NCBI GenBank assembly: GCA_963576735.1 | Contig: OY755171.1 | Coordinates: 13,330,001-13,394,000, forward strand | Length of the DNA: 64,000 bases | Reading direction: 5' to 3' | From: Bedellia somnulentella | Lineage: Eukaryota > Arthropoda > Insecta > Lepidoptera > Bedelliidae | Shown here: positions 43,651 to 58,100 of the stretch, one piece after another | How positions within the stretch are numbered: position 1 is the stretch's first letter | Layout: every line of letters begins with the position of its first letter | The notes under the pieces: model-generated | Told to the model about the DNA's origin: nothing | The model's input: the letters and a program-made list of their open reading frames with translations, nothing else | Database searches by the model: none | Made by a program: the position numbers and the translations under genes

Positions 43651-46600
43651 CAATTCCTAAAATATAATTTCTAAATTCAGGTTTGCAAGTATCGAGTTAT
43701 CTTTAGCGTAGAATTTTGATTAAATCGTTAACCTGAGTTATTTTTTGTTAAACCGAGTCAAACTGAGTATAAAAACAATCGAAATAAATAATTGCAAAAT
43801 TGCAGAAAGGTTCGAGTCGCCAATACTCGCGCCGACGGACCGGGCGCGACGTGTTGGTGAAAAACAATTTCACGCCAAATCTTAGCTTGTGTTTTCCTAT
43901 TTCGTTTTTATTTATCTTTTCGTCTTTTCTCGAGAATCAATTTCACGGATGAACGTCGCGATCATCGCAGTTCAAAAAGCGCGAGGGAGGGGAAGTTCCA
44001 AGTAACAATAGTATGCAGTTCCGACGGGCCGTTAAGCGAAACCTGGCCAGTACATTACTTACACAGACCTTTTCTTCGGCTGGGTAGTCCCATTCAGTCA
44101 CCTACCCATCTTATTATAATGAGCTCACTATATCTGAAGACGCCGACGGAAGAGCGTTTCGATAATAAGCTTTCTGCTCGTTGATCGTTGTGATTGAATG
44201 GGCGACGCGTGTGTTATCTACATACCCCGTCTATAGCATAAAGTTTTTGTAGATTATTCTCGTTAATAAGAACGTAGGAAGTTGAAATATTTGTTTCTAT
44301 AATAATAGTAAAATATGAATCAAAATGAGAACCTATAATTGCATGATACTAAAGTACAGAGCCCAGTACATTATTCTTTTGAGATTTATTTTGCTGGATC
44401 AATGAAATGTATTAAAACATTCTGCTATGTAAAACTGAGTAGTGAATAACAGTGATTGTTTTGGCTTCTCTCCAGATGGCATTGCACTTTTTGTCTATTT
44501 GTGCATTTAATTTTCTCGCTATATTGCAAATATTTTTCGTAGTTGTACTCACTTTATTTGCACCATCCTAGTAATCTAAATAAATCAAAATTATTAGAAT
44601 TGTCTTTTTACAGAAAAAAAGGAGTAATGTGTGTATTTTTATGAGAAAATTGGCTAGGAGTTTGCAGTAGCAGATCGGGGGTCCGGGGACTCGCGTCCTA
44701 ACGCTGTCTTGGAATTGACAATTTTACGGGCGGTTTATTTCCGGACACTGCTTCTTTGGTCAAATCCTTCCGTATTGCTTCTATATAAATCAAACTTTCC
44801 TCCTTACATTCATTTTAAATAAGTTATAAAAATGTATAAGAAAAAGCTTACTTAAACGCACTAAAACCAGTTTGAATGGATTACTCACATATTTTAATAA
44901 TTGATACGGAACACTTTCAAGGTACATTTACATTGTAAGTATCTTAAGCGAAAGCTTCCCACTTAAAAGCTCTACAAATGCACTGAAAGCTCTTTCGCGC
45001 ACTAATCCCAAACCTTTTAGCTGCAATCGAAAGCCCCGAGCGCTGAGCGGGCGCCCGTTCGTCTAAGTGTGTGTGCTTGTGGAAGCGCCTAGGAATTTAA
45101 TTTACATTTTTAATTAAGTTAAATTTTGTTAGGGAGCTTTCACGGAATAGGACTTTTCTTGATTAGAGTTCAGCTCTAGCACAAGTTTAGATTGATTAGT
45201 GGAGGTTTAATTGCTCGCTGCCGGTGAATAATGAATTCGATCAGTTGAGTTGGGGCCACGATTAACTGATTGCTTTGATGTTAATAGGTCGAATCGGTTC
45301 CCGACGTTTGTTTACATTAATGTAATTACTGTTATTCTGACATTACCGAAACACGCATATGGTGCCAATGAAATTGATTGAATTGAAAGTGTTGAATATT
45401 AATTTACGAAAGCGGGCTTATCCACATTGCGCCGAGCAGCGCGGCGGGTAATTGATAGCTGTGGCGAATTTTAAAGTAATGCTGTTTAATTGATCACGTT
45501 TATAATGCAATCATAATGTGGATACGGACTCGCCGCACTACTGCCCCCACCTCGGTAATGCCCAAATGGGTTTCCGCCGCGCACCCTAAATTACTTCAAA
45601 TGCCTCTAATGGATTTCTCTTCTCGCGAGTTAGTTTTAATGCGTTTGGACTGGCTACATAGTATTGTGGATAAGGGTTGCTACATTATTAGAGACTACAT
45701 TAGGGTTCAGAGGGAGTGAGTGCCGACTGGCCACCATCAACTGGTACTAAAAGCATTGACGGAGTTACAACTTGTGTAATAAATTTCCGTGTTCAGTCTC
45801 TGTAGGTAAGCACTTAGGATAGGTGTAGCGGCTATACAAACACGTACGTTGAGAGAACGTTCACAAATAATAATGTCCAATAAATTGGCTAAGCACTTTG
45901 GAGTACTTTGTGTGGTTGACGTTCCGGCAAATAAATAAGAGATTCCTCGCAAGGACAAGTGTAGAGCCGGTGACGTACGATTTGACGGAGAATATTTTAT
46001 CCAGTCCCCCGACACCGCAATCCATTCCACTTATCCCGGCACTCTGTTGAATTTTTGACACGTCGACGCTGGAGCTGTCCTTTTCTCTGGCTGGTTTACT
46101 ATGACAAGGCCTTTAAATTCGTATTTTACGCGAGGGAACGCGCTTCTCTTAACAATTGCCCTCGGCCGCCGCCGACACTTGACTCGGAGCGCCACATTAT
46201 TGTAATCGTTCTCGCTTGCATTCATTGTTTCGCTACTTGATCATTACTCTTTTTCATACTGGATTTTATATCTTTTTCATTGTGCCTAGTAATATACAGA
46301 TTTTCAAAAGTAAGGTTTGGAATATATAAATCGTTTTAATTAATGTTTTTTTATTAATACTTAATGATATGCAAATGAAGGCAATAATACGAAAACATTT
46401 TAGTAATATTTTTATGTCTTTTGCCTAATACTTTATTATCAAACAAAAGCATGACATATTTGTGTAACTCAAAACCCCACAAAGTACAATCATGTTCTAG
46501 GTTCTACTTGAAGACAAGATCATAAAATCGATTTGAGGCGACTATTATTTTAATTCGCGAAACGGCTGGGCGCAGCTGTCCGCCCCCACCCGCCATTCGA

Positions 46601-47700
46601 CCGAATCCAGCGCAGAGCAATCCATATTAGATTGGCCCGCTCTCTCGTATCCATTCTGAGATATTCATATTTTATTGTAGCTAATAAAATGGATTCATGA
46701 ATATGAGAAATGCATAACGAATATCGTATTTATGGATGGAGATGTTCTCGTTCTGTCGCGCCGGTAATTTGATACCTCCATTGTAACAGGTGCTGATAGG
46801 CATTCCGATGTGCTTGTAAAAGATTCTTTCATTTATAATAAAGTTTATTGCCTTATTTGCCACCTATGTTTTATTTTAGCATTATTGAGGACACATGCTG
46901 CTGAATAAACTAATATAAGAATACCAGTATTGTACTATATTTAAAAAACATTTCGTCTCGTTAAGATGGCAATGAAGATTTTGCATATTTTTTTAAACAT
47001 TAGACTTTTCTCTTACCACAGTTTAGAAGTGTAACTTTTTCATTGCCATTTATACAACTAAGGGAGTTGTTTTATCACGCCAATGATAACAGATGAAATT
47101 TTTATCGGTCTCTAATGAATCGCCATCTATGGAGGTACCCTTAGTCGGACTTCGATACTTAAACACTCATATGCTAACAATGCAAAATTCGGAGCTCTAT
47201 TCACACCTGTGCACCCAAACTGGCCATTAAATTTATGTTAAAAATCACACTATTATGAGAATTGTTAAAAAAACATATTTGGCTAAACTTGACCAAAACT
47301 GTAAAATAGTTAATTTATGATATGTTATACGTAATTGGTTTAGTAACAGTGAATAAAATGCTGCCGCAAACGTTTAGTAACTACCCTGATATCTTTCGAT
47401 CTGTTGAATCATAGATCTTGTAGACGAACAATGCTAAATATAAGTCTTGATTCTTGTTAAATATTAGTGACTTAATTTTGTTATGCATTGAGATTAAAGA
47501 TACATTATCGTTGTTGTTGCTAACCAAAACTGACGGTAAAGGTAGAAAAAAAAGATCGTGACCAGCTTATTTACTTACCCAAGTAACAACGGTATTTTAA
47601 AGCGATTTTTACGTCAAAGCATTTGTTACAAGGAATTATTCTAAGAAACATATGGAATTAAACATTCAACAATTAAATATTATTTTGCGTCGTCATCATC
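43651..47700. other. non-coding; possible regulatory DNA
   Basis: No exon supported. Stretches with mixed composition and few repeats (43800-44250, 44980-45720, 45840-46250, 46540-46800) are candidates for conserved elements inside the putative long first intron of the LMO gene. Open frames there overlap on both strands and show no domains. Confidence 0.3.
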
Positions 47701-47947
47701 ATATCATCATATACTCACGGCTATAAATCCTTAGAAGGGGTAGCCAGAGCTAAGAAATTAGAAATTTCTTAGCCACTTTTGGAAATGTGAGTGGGGAAAA
47801 AATGGTGAAAATAAAGGTGGTTGGTGATGGGTCTCCAACCACATCCCTTGGGATTGTTCCCTTAAAAGCCCCAATACCGTTAGTCGCCTCTTACGTACAC
47901 CCACCGGAAGAAATGGGGTAGTGCTATTCTAATCCGACACTACACAG
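47701..47947 (-). repeat. SINE-A copy, full length
   Basis: Same order as the copy at 40079-40325, with a CATCATATACTCACGGCTAT start and a CCGACACTACACAGC end. It carries a small local change near CATCCCTTGGGATTG. Confidence 0.85.
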
Positions 47948-49073
47948 CTATTTTAAACGACAAGGACCCAACGCGCACATGACCATGTCCGTAAAGCTAT
48001 AAATCTTCCCTCGTTATTCCTAGGAATAATTGTCTGGTGAGGATTTTTCTTCTCACGTTATGTGATTGGTTTTTGTGATGGACAATTTATTTTAATTATG
48101 TCAAACTAGCGTTTGGTTTGGTCGCATAGAAAATCTTTTGTAAAATAAAAACATGTTTATAAACTGAAATTGTACAAACGATATTTTGAAAAAATTAAAA
48201 AATGTGAATGTAAAGAGTTTCTTTGTTGCTTCTTCTCTTTACGAACACCTTCCGAAGCAACGGATTAACGATTAATTTAAAACTTTGACGTTCAAAAAAT
48301 GTTAGTATTTAACTTTATTTTGAAAAATAAACTTTTTGACTTTTTTTTTTTTATTATTTTGCGAACTTTGTCAATACCACGAAATCAAAAACACCGAGCG
48401 ATTCAGCTGAAATTATTTTGTATGTAGCAGTGGTTAATGTTTTGGAAAAATAGATTTAAATATTTGAGATGCTGACATATATTTTCACAAAACTCAAATA
48501 TTCCATGAACTAGGCAGTGTTAATTAATATGTTAATATTTGATCATAATCAAGTGCTATAAATTTTCCGATAAACAAAATTCGATTTGATTAGGCATTGA
48601 GACAGTGGGAAATGAGGCGACGATTGCTATTAGTGCCTCTCTCAGGTTTCAATTTACAGCTTTGAATGGACTTCTCAACCTTCAAAGAATCTCATAGTGA
48701 TGGCGCGTCTGTGTTTCGCCGATGCTATTTGAAACTCGACTCTGTATGAATATCTTAGAGCGGAAAATGCGGAAGAAATTTCTCACTAGAATAGAGACAT
48801 GCGAAAACAATCTCTTTGGTGTAGATAAAAAAGCTTATTTGGTATGAAAGTAGAAGGTCGGCTGGGATGCAAACGTTTGACGGCAGTTTGTCGGAGTAAT
48901 AAGGTCTCGCACGGAGTGGACGTAAGAAGAGGATATCGTTTATTCTAATGAGGTTTCGTTGTGTGAGACGTGTGCTTTCCGGTCCCGAAGAGATACGACT
49001 CCTTGGCGTACCTTCTCTATATTATGCCGTATGTATTGCGAAGAGAGTGAAAATGTGTATTTGTTTGTTTCAG
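47948..49073. other. non-coding, intron sequence before the first coding exon
   Basis: No repeat copy recognised. The final bases TTTGTTTGTTTCAG at 49060-49073 form a good splice acceptor. Confidence 0.4.
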
Positions 49074-49155
49074 ATATATTTAGTGTTGTGATGCGAGCGT
49101 GACGGCCACACCATGATCAGAGATCCTCCGGCCATGCATAAGCCAGAAAACGCAG
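49074..49155 (+). CDS. Bx: LMO exon with start codon
   Basis: Acceptor TTTGTTTCAG|ATAT at 49073/49074 and donor GCAG|GTATGT at 49155/49156. Translation starts at 49113 ([15 protein letters not shown]). A tiny upstream frame, ATG CGA GCG TGA at 49091-49102, ends 10 bases before the main start and could dampen translation. Confidence 0.75.
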
Positions 49156-52100
49156 GTATGTATTTTAAGAGAAATTTTGTAAGTAATTTATCATGGCTGT
49201 TAACGGTGAGGGAAAACATCGTGAGGAAACCCACATGACTGAGTTGTACTTAGTCATGTGACAGTGTATTCGTACAAAACGGCGATAGGCCTGCCCCCTA
49301 TCACGTGAGTACACTGTCCATGCAAAACGTGGGTACTCTAAACACCAGGTGACAAAGTCACGTGATGTTCAGAAGTATTAGTACCTCTGCCAACCCCTTC
49401 GTGGATATTCGGCGTGAACGTTTATGTTATGTTTATTATGTTAAATTTTGTAAGATGACGTAAGTTGGTTATCGTATTTTTATTCTTATAAATTATGTAA
49501 GCGGACAAACCTATTTTTTATGCTGACGTCAATTTTTCATATTAGGACAAACAGCGTAGAAATAAAACGCGAGAAGGGTTGTGTCATAAAGCGCCCGGTC
49601 TCCGAGTCCGTCGCGATATTAAAAAGGGGACGGCGATATTGCAATATCACATTTATGCGAAATGTCCAACGTCCGATCGTATTGATAAAAATAAGCGATT
49701 TTTTACTGTACCTAATATTTTAATCTCAAAAAAAGATTGTATTTCCTTTATTCTTTTCTAGTTTAAACTATTCCGTTTTATTGAAAAAATTGAGGAAGTA
49801 AACAATATTGATTCACTTTGTTTATGTTTGCCTCCCTCCCCACGATTCTGATCGAGAGTTGATACTCGGAAGAACCGCTCCGGGACTCTGCAGTCGCTCC
49901 GATTTATCGTAATCAAAATCGTATTTTATGTCACTGCATTACGTGAAGCTATTAAAGTGGGTCTTTTAATATGTCAGCGAAAACAATACGAGTAATTGGA
50001 TATTTTGAGAAACTGGAAACGTATAGTATGTTTGAAGTGATCGTGATGAGGATATGCTTATGATAATAAGCAGTGATCGCACATTGAGTAGTGAGGTGTC
50101 TGAGGTCGGGATGGAGCCGATCTCGCCTTGCCTCGGGTGGCCGGCGGGCGGGCGGGCCTGATACAATTTATGGCCACTTCCCCTTTAAAACAATATTGAG
50201 GGCTCAGTTGGGATTTATGTCTCGCCGCCGCTGCAGCGACTCAATTTATTCTCCAATTTTTCTTACAATAACTCACACACGTATTAAGAGTGATGGATGA
50301 AAAGGACTAACTTTCGGGCTTTAATAAGAGCCTCCAGATGCGAATCTCTAAATTGGTTGAACTTTATTGCCCACTTATGTCGAGCTTAAGTTTCGCTTGG
50401 ATCTTTATTTTCTCGAGCCTCTGACTTACGACAATCACGGTGCCGAAGCTAAAGTTATTTAACTAAATTAACCAACTGTGTAGAGAAATGATTTAGTTTT
50501 AAAATGAAATCACCGGTGATACTTTTCCACTGCTATTAGGCTTATTTAAAAATTAATTTAAAGTTACAAAGATTGGCAAGCCAGCTTCGCGCTCTACCGT
50601 GAAGGCAATATCAATTTCATAATTTTAATTAAAAAAAGTCTAACTCCTCTGATGACAAAGTCTCGTACTTTTTTAATAACGGAAATGGTAAAGGGGAGGT
50701 CGGGTGTTGTGGAAGGGGTGGGGGGTGGGTATCGTGTATGAGATTGGTTTTCTCATATCATTTTGATCAAAACGGTTTATTGTTACTGACGTAGTAATCA
50801 TTGATTAACTAAATATCTAAATTATAATTATAGGCAATTGAATGAGAATTCTGTTTGGTGATAGTGAGCGCCGCCGCTGCGGGCCGCCAGTTAGGCTGTA
50901 ATGCAACCCGCATTGGTAAAATGTAATTAGGGCTCGCATAATGGATATTGTTACAAATGCAATCAGCCCTCTTGTTTAATGAGTGACCGAAGCCGCTAAA
51001 ACAAAATAGATTGCATCAGTATTTAGAACAGCTGCCACCGCAGTCATTACTCACACTATTATATCACACTCATTTCTAATTAACATATATCATTTGTGAT
51101 CCGAATACAATCATCACAGATTCAAAACATATGTATGATTTTAGGAGTGACAGAGAAGCTAATTAGGTAATTATTTTAATAAAGGCAGTGGCATGTCTCA
51201 TGAATACTTGTATTCATCACCAAATTTTTACTCAAGACATACCAGTATACTCACAGCTCTTAATCCCAATCACAGAGGTAGCCATTATTAAAAGCTGTCC
51301 TTTTTCTTCCCTTTTTTCTAAATTAATAACACGGAAAAGAAAAATAACTTTCATTTGTGGCTACGAGGTAGCTACCTTACCAGCTCTTACTTATCAAAAT
51401 AAAGCAAATCACAATTAAGAACATTTCCATATCATGATTGACATAAGTGAATATTTTTAGCAGTGTTTACATTAATTGCACAACTGCACTCACCATGGGT
51501 GCCTTTATAAAATTCACAGCTTTTTTTACATCAGGAAGTTGATATTAGCAAAACTTGGTATGTATGTATGTACTAAAAAGAACCATAATATGTAAATTAT
51601 TATAATTTTGTTTTGTTTGATGTTGGTATGGTAGCAAATAATAAATATTTTTCTTTTTTTTCCTACTCTCTATATAAATAATACGGAAAAAAAAATCCTT
51701 TTCATTACTCAACTTGTATTATTCCCTACACTTAAAGTTTGATTTTACAGTAGGTAATTATCTACAGACTACTAAAAATTTCTCGATGTCTATCTTTATG
51801 TTACATGGCCTAGCCCTGTAAGCAGAGGGAAATGAATTCAAGTATTTTTATCAATCAGCATACAAAAATATTTCATATGGGTACAAATTAATTAATAAAA
51901 ATGGAGTTTCTAAAATGTATGAGTAACAATCGATAGTTGTTGTTGGACCTGTCCGAGAACCCAACACTATAAATAAATATATCATTAAAATATGTATCAA
52001 AAGTATACTAGTAATCGTCTATACATGTATTGAAACTAGTTGCAGCACCTGATTTCATTAATTATTGAAAACGCAATATAAATATTAATGTAAATTGATT

Positions 52101-55100
52101 AAAAACTAGCAATAAAGTGACTGTACATAATTGTATGATTGAATATTTAAAAGTGGATATGGCGTGGGGTGTATGTTAATTGTGAAACGCATTGAGCGAT
52201 TGTAAATTGCTCGGAATGATTGCGGCGGCGGCGGCGGCTGATGCGGGTTCATTACAATAACCTGGCATTTAATTGAATCAGAGGAATGTTGCCACGCACT
52301 ACGTACACTGTGATTTTAATGAAACTGTTACATTTCTCACATTGTTATTCCAACATACCTGTGTGTGTGTTTCTACAAGTAGTCATCTTTTAAAATTTAA
52401 ATGCTCGATGATTTTCCTTTTTTAGTATTGTTTGGTAATCCATGCATTATTTATGACCAATGTAATTGTTTATGTGCGGTAATGTTTAGGACCGTTAATT
52501 TAATTTATTTCTTGTGTTACGTAAGATATAATTACATTGTTTACATCATGTATAAAGGTTATTATCGGATATTATCGCAGACTATAAAACATATTGATCT
52601 CTTGCTTCATACATATCTTCATTAGAATTGTGGTTAAAATATAAATAAAAACGTAACATTGACCAGTAAAAGCGAGGTGTATAAATAAATTACATGCCTT
52701 CATTTAACGCAAAAAACAAATACATAAAACATGTTTGTGTAAACCAGTAAATTAATTACATTCGAGTCATGAATTAAATAACTATTAAAAGATTAATTAT
52801 CACGATAATTATTAATAGCAAGTTCTTCAAAAGTCCATGCGATTTAATTAATTTCCAACTCTGGCTCAATTACAGTCGTTGTAGAGTAGAGAGGTCGTTT
52901 TGGCAAAATTATTACAACCAAAGCACTTCCAGACGCCAAGCCAGAGAGCATTCTCAATCTTTGGCACATACTTTTAATTATACATAATACATATATTTAA
53001 CCCAGTTACAAATAATATAAATATTAATATAATAATAAACGGACATATTATACGATCAAGTTAGCCCCAAACTAAGTAAGACTTGTATTATGGGATACTA
53101 ACTCAACGATAAGTTTATTCATTTTTTAAATATTTATTACACATATAAATAAGACCCAAGACAAAGAAACAATAATTTATGCTCATCACATAAATGTTGC
53201 TCTCAGCGGGGATCGAACCCGCAACGTCGGGACCGAAAAGCTATTCACCTATCCACTCGGCCACGGCTTTCGTCTTTACATAAAATATAGTCAAAACATG
53301 CATAAGCTTATAATTAGTTTCTAAATCAATAATTTCAACGTTTTTACATATTATCACGATGAATTTCTCGAAACATTTTTGCGATTCGAACTCTTTTTGA
53401 TTGGAACCTTGCTTTCCATGGTTTTTTACAATGCGTCTAATGAATAAATTTTTGATTGACTTTATAGGGAAGTGATTCTTCATTGTAGCAACCTGTTTCT
53501 TGTTTCAGTGGCATTTTCTATTTTTTGTTACTTATATTTTGTTAGAATTTCGTGTTATTCCATGATATCAGAATATTTAATGTAAGTAGAACCAATGTCT
53601 GTTGTTTTAATTTAATGAATTAAATTAGTGCCTGTTGAATTTGGAATCATGCCAAACACATACACGAGAAGGCGATGCTAGGTTGGATTACTCTTTATTT
53701 GTCAAAAAAATCCCTGAAATTTGTCCTGTCGCAATTATATTCGTTAAAATTTTCTCAGCCTAAACATATTGCATAAAGGGCCAGAAACAACCATCGATCT
53801 CCCAACCAAAAAACCCCGGGTAAATGTTTAGTTTAATACATCTTATTCGTCATCAAACAATATGGAGCTCCAAGCAAACGGGAGCTCAACAGATTCTACT
53901 AGTACATATCGCTCTTTCAATCGTTAATCATCGTCAGTATAATGATATTAACGCCAGCTCATTAATACTATCCAATTAAGTTTATTGTCGCGACGTGCTC
54001 GCCGGTTGGCCCTCATAAAATTGGTCCTATTTTATTGACAAGATTGATTGGCTGATTGTCAATTGGTTTGATATGACTCTTGAACTCGATATTGAGATAT
54101 AAATGATACCAACAATTTATGATAGCAAAGATAATTTTAACTGTTTTGAGCTAAATGGATAGAAACTGTGAAAGTAGTCTTGTGGGTTATTAAATCTTTC
54201 CACTACTATGACGATAATATATTCTATCTATTTTGTGTCAGATTATGTACAAATAGTAATCATACATAATGTAAATCTGGAGTATACTATAATGTTAATT
54301 TGTCAAAATGGTTCCTAGTGGTATTTTTCTAAATTTTTGTGCTTACTATACTTTATGTGCTACGATGTAAGTTGATTGATATGTAGCCTTAATAAACATG
54401 ACGTACTAATTAGTAGCCCAAATGTGTCACGATCACTTATGATGGAAAGGAAAATTCTCTTATTAATTTTATATCTAGATTCCAAATTATCATCATATGT
54501 CGAAAATCTCTCACACTCCAATAACAATTTATTTCGTAATCATAAACTTTGTGGTTGAATATAAATGATATAAATTTTTAATTTCTGTGTGAATTCTGTT
54601 TGTTTTCATTTAGTATGTTTTTTGGTACCTAACTTTTTAAGGAATTGGATTGTAATTATGTTGCGAATACTTCACTCGAGTCAGGCACATTTTCTCTTAG
54701 CTCAATAACTTTTTTATAATCCGTGCATAAACTTGCTACGAGTAAGTGGCTCAGTTCCCTGATTACCCCTCTTTGATAAATAACTATTACCCATAGAAAT
54801 ATATTGCTTCCATGATTGTAACATAGACATTTAAATATATAAACAAATATAGGACGTCACTTAGATGCGATACATAAATAAGTACTTATTGTAATTGCAA
54901 TGTAAAAGCAGGGGACGGTGGTCGCAATTAAACCATAGAAGAGGATTAAAAAAAGTTAAAAGTGTGGTGTGAAAGATGATATTGTAAGAAAGATAGAAAA
55001 AGGAATGTTGAGATGGTTTGGGCACATAGAGAGGATGGATGATAGAAAATTGGTAAAAGGGATCTATAGAGCTAGTGTGGATGGTAATGTTAGTAGATTA

Positions 55101-58100
55101 CAACCACGGAGAACACACTTGGACCAAATTGAGAGTGTGCTCAAAAAGGCTGGCGTCCGAAGTATGAAGAATAAAAGAGCATGTATGAAAAGATTGATGG
55201 ATGTAAACGAAGCTAGAGAGGTTTGTCAGGATCGTACAAAGTGGCGATCGATAGTCTCTGCCTACCCCAATGGGAATTAATGGCGTGAGTATATGTATGT
55301 ATGTAAGAGGATTAAGTGACTACGATATAATTAAGTTTTAAATATAATTTTCTTTATTATGAATAAATAAATAAAAATAAACATATTTACACGTGAGCGT
55401 GAAATTCTCTAGTAATAACATATTTATTTAATCGACATGTTTTTAGTAATCAATTCGTCATCCTCTTTTAATAACAGGAACCACAGAGCGGACGCCAAGA
55501 GCCGCTTTGTGCACTTATTAATTGATACAATATCAGTGAAGCCCAGCTTTACGCTATAATGAACAGCTAATTATAAACAATTTCCTCATAAAGTTGTGCA
55601 GCGAAACAAAAACTCATTATGAGCAAGCAAGCCCAGTCTTAATTTAAATGAATGGCTTGTTTTCCTCTAATTACGCCCTAGGATACCAGTACGTACTGTG
55701 CAGTGTTTGTTATAGTTGATGTATCTATTTTTAATATAGTACTATATAGTCCAGTCAAAATAGACATTCCAGTTTGCATTAATTCCCAACAAGCTGAATT
55801 TTTGTGTGGGTCTTGAATACGTCATTACAAATGATATGTCAAAAGTCCCCATTGATCCCGCTTGTGCGTTGTTTTTTATTCGAGGTCAAAGGTCACAAAT
55901 TTGCGTTTTTTGCGTACATCTCTGAAACAACTAGTTATTGAAAAATGGTTCGAACAAAGTTTGTAGATCGTAAAATTGCCTACAAAAAATATCTCAACAC
56001 TTTTTCTTGTACGGTGCACACTGTTCTCGAATTATGGCTATTTTAAACATAGAAAACTCGAATATGCACTCATACATGGCTAGTATGCATCATCGAGTTA
56101 ACCATTTACACAAAACATATTAGAACATAGTTTTATTTGCCCCATGCACACAAGTACGTAAAAAATATACAATTCTGAGCGAGTCATCGTCCGTCCCTAA
56201 TTCTATTGGACGGTTGGCCTTCAGAAACATCTGCCTGCGATACTCCATTTCTCGGGTCTGCAATGTGTGCATATAGTTGAAAATACGATGTTCCTACAGT
56301 CCCCTATCCGACTTAGCTTAGGTACACTCCTTTGCCCCGCCAGGGCGGCCTTCAGCCGCCCGGCAAAACAAACGTTAAGGTGACGCCGCATAGGCTGCAG
56401 GGCCAGCAGCACCGAACCGGTGCGGTAAAAGTCCGACATACCCCCGTCGCTCTCTCGAGTGGCGGGGGATCCTATGAGGATTTCCCCTCCGGTAAACAAA
56501 AAAAAATAAAAATCCTACAGTCTAAAATCACGATATCTCGAAAGCAATGCTTTGTAGAAAAAAAGTGTTAAGATAGTTTTTGTAGACAATTGTACGATCT
56601 ACAAACTTTGTTTTAACCATTTTTCGATAACTCTCGTTGTTCCAGAGATATACGCGAAAAACGCAAATTTGTGACATTTGACCTCGAATAAAAAACAACG
56701 CACAAGCGGGATCGATGGGGACTTTTGACATATCATTTGTAATGACGTATATAAGGCCCACACAAAAATCCAGCTTGTTGGGAATTAATGCAAACTTGGA
56801 TCATAATTTAGTCTATTTTGACTGGACTATATAAGGATTGTTAAGAAATTGATAATAATTAAAATATACAACACTAACTTAAGGTTTATTTTGGTTTTCG
56901 ATTTACTTTTCACTAAGTTGAATCAAGCTTACCAAAATGATAGCTTTATATTTTTAGGGAATCGAATGGTAAATTGCAAAAGAGATGGAATACTCTATTC
57001 TTCACAGCATGTTGATCAATGAATTGTTATGTGTCCAGGTCAACCAGAAGACAAGTACAGTCTAAGTGGCAGCGTAACAGCGAGCACCGCGGCGGGTGCC
57101 CGGCTGTGCGCCCAGTGCGGTAAAGTGATCACGGAACGGTTCCTGCTTAAAGCCATGGAACGGTTCTGGCACGAAGACTGCCTCAAGTGCGGCTGCTGCG
57201 ACTGTCGTCTTGGAGAGGTCGGCAGCAAACTTTACTACAAAGCTGACCTTATGCTCTGTAAAAGAGATTATCTTAGGTAAGTGATGTTCGGTCCATAATT
57301 ATCATAATGTACTTATTATGCAATATACATTATAGTTGCAACCTATTCAAGAATATAAGCAAGTTATAAATGATTTTAGCACACTAAAACAACTATTATG
57401 ATATTACTGTATGAACATTCAATTCCGTTTTTAAAATCTATCTTCAAATGCATCGCCCATGTGACTTTTACTAACAGCTTGTCTTATAATTAATGTTATT
57501 CTGGAAAGAGTTTTTTGTGACCGCATTTATCTCATACGTTGCCAAGCTCATGTTGAAAATACCTATACGTTTTTAATTAAATAAGATCGTGTTCGACTGC
57601 AATAATTCCACGTTTAACTGAAAGTATTTAATGTGGACAGGTTATTTGGTGCCACGGGCAACTGTGTGGCGTGTAACAAAGTCATTCCCGCGTTCGAGAT
57701 GGTAATGCGAGCGAAGAGTTTCGTGTACCATTTAGAATGCTTCGCCTGCCAACAGTGCAATCACAGGTGAGTTCAGAACATTTTATTAAATCGTTTTAGC
57801 CTCAAACGTTTAGTCGACCATTCCCACGCACACTTATGATTCTTACCCACTTTTAAGTTTAGGTTTTCAATTACACGTTTGTGTTTTTGTTAGGAGAGTA
57901 AAAAATATAAATTCTTCGATACTACATGTTTGCTGTAACTAATAACTCAAACTCAAACGCTCACACCGTATATCCCTTAAGGGGTTGGCAGAGGTACTTA
58001 TGCTTCTGAAGATCGCGTGAAATTAGCCCCTGGTGTTCAAAGTACCCACTGAGCCACGTGGGTTTCCTCACGACGATTTTCCTCATCGTTAACAACCATG

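Noticed and set aside
53196..53275. Possible tRNA-Ser/Leu gene (A and B boxes)
   Set aside because: No acceptor stem or convincing anticodon arm, and the sequence continues into an AT-rich SINE body.
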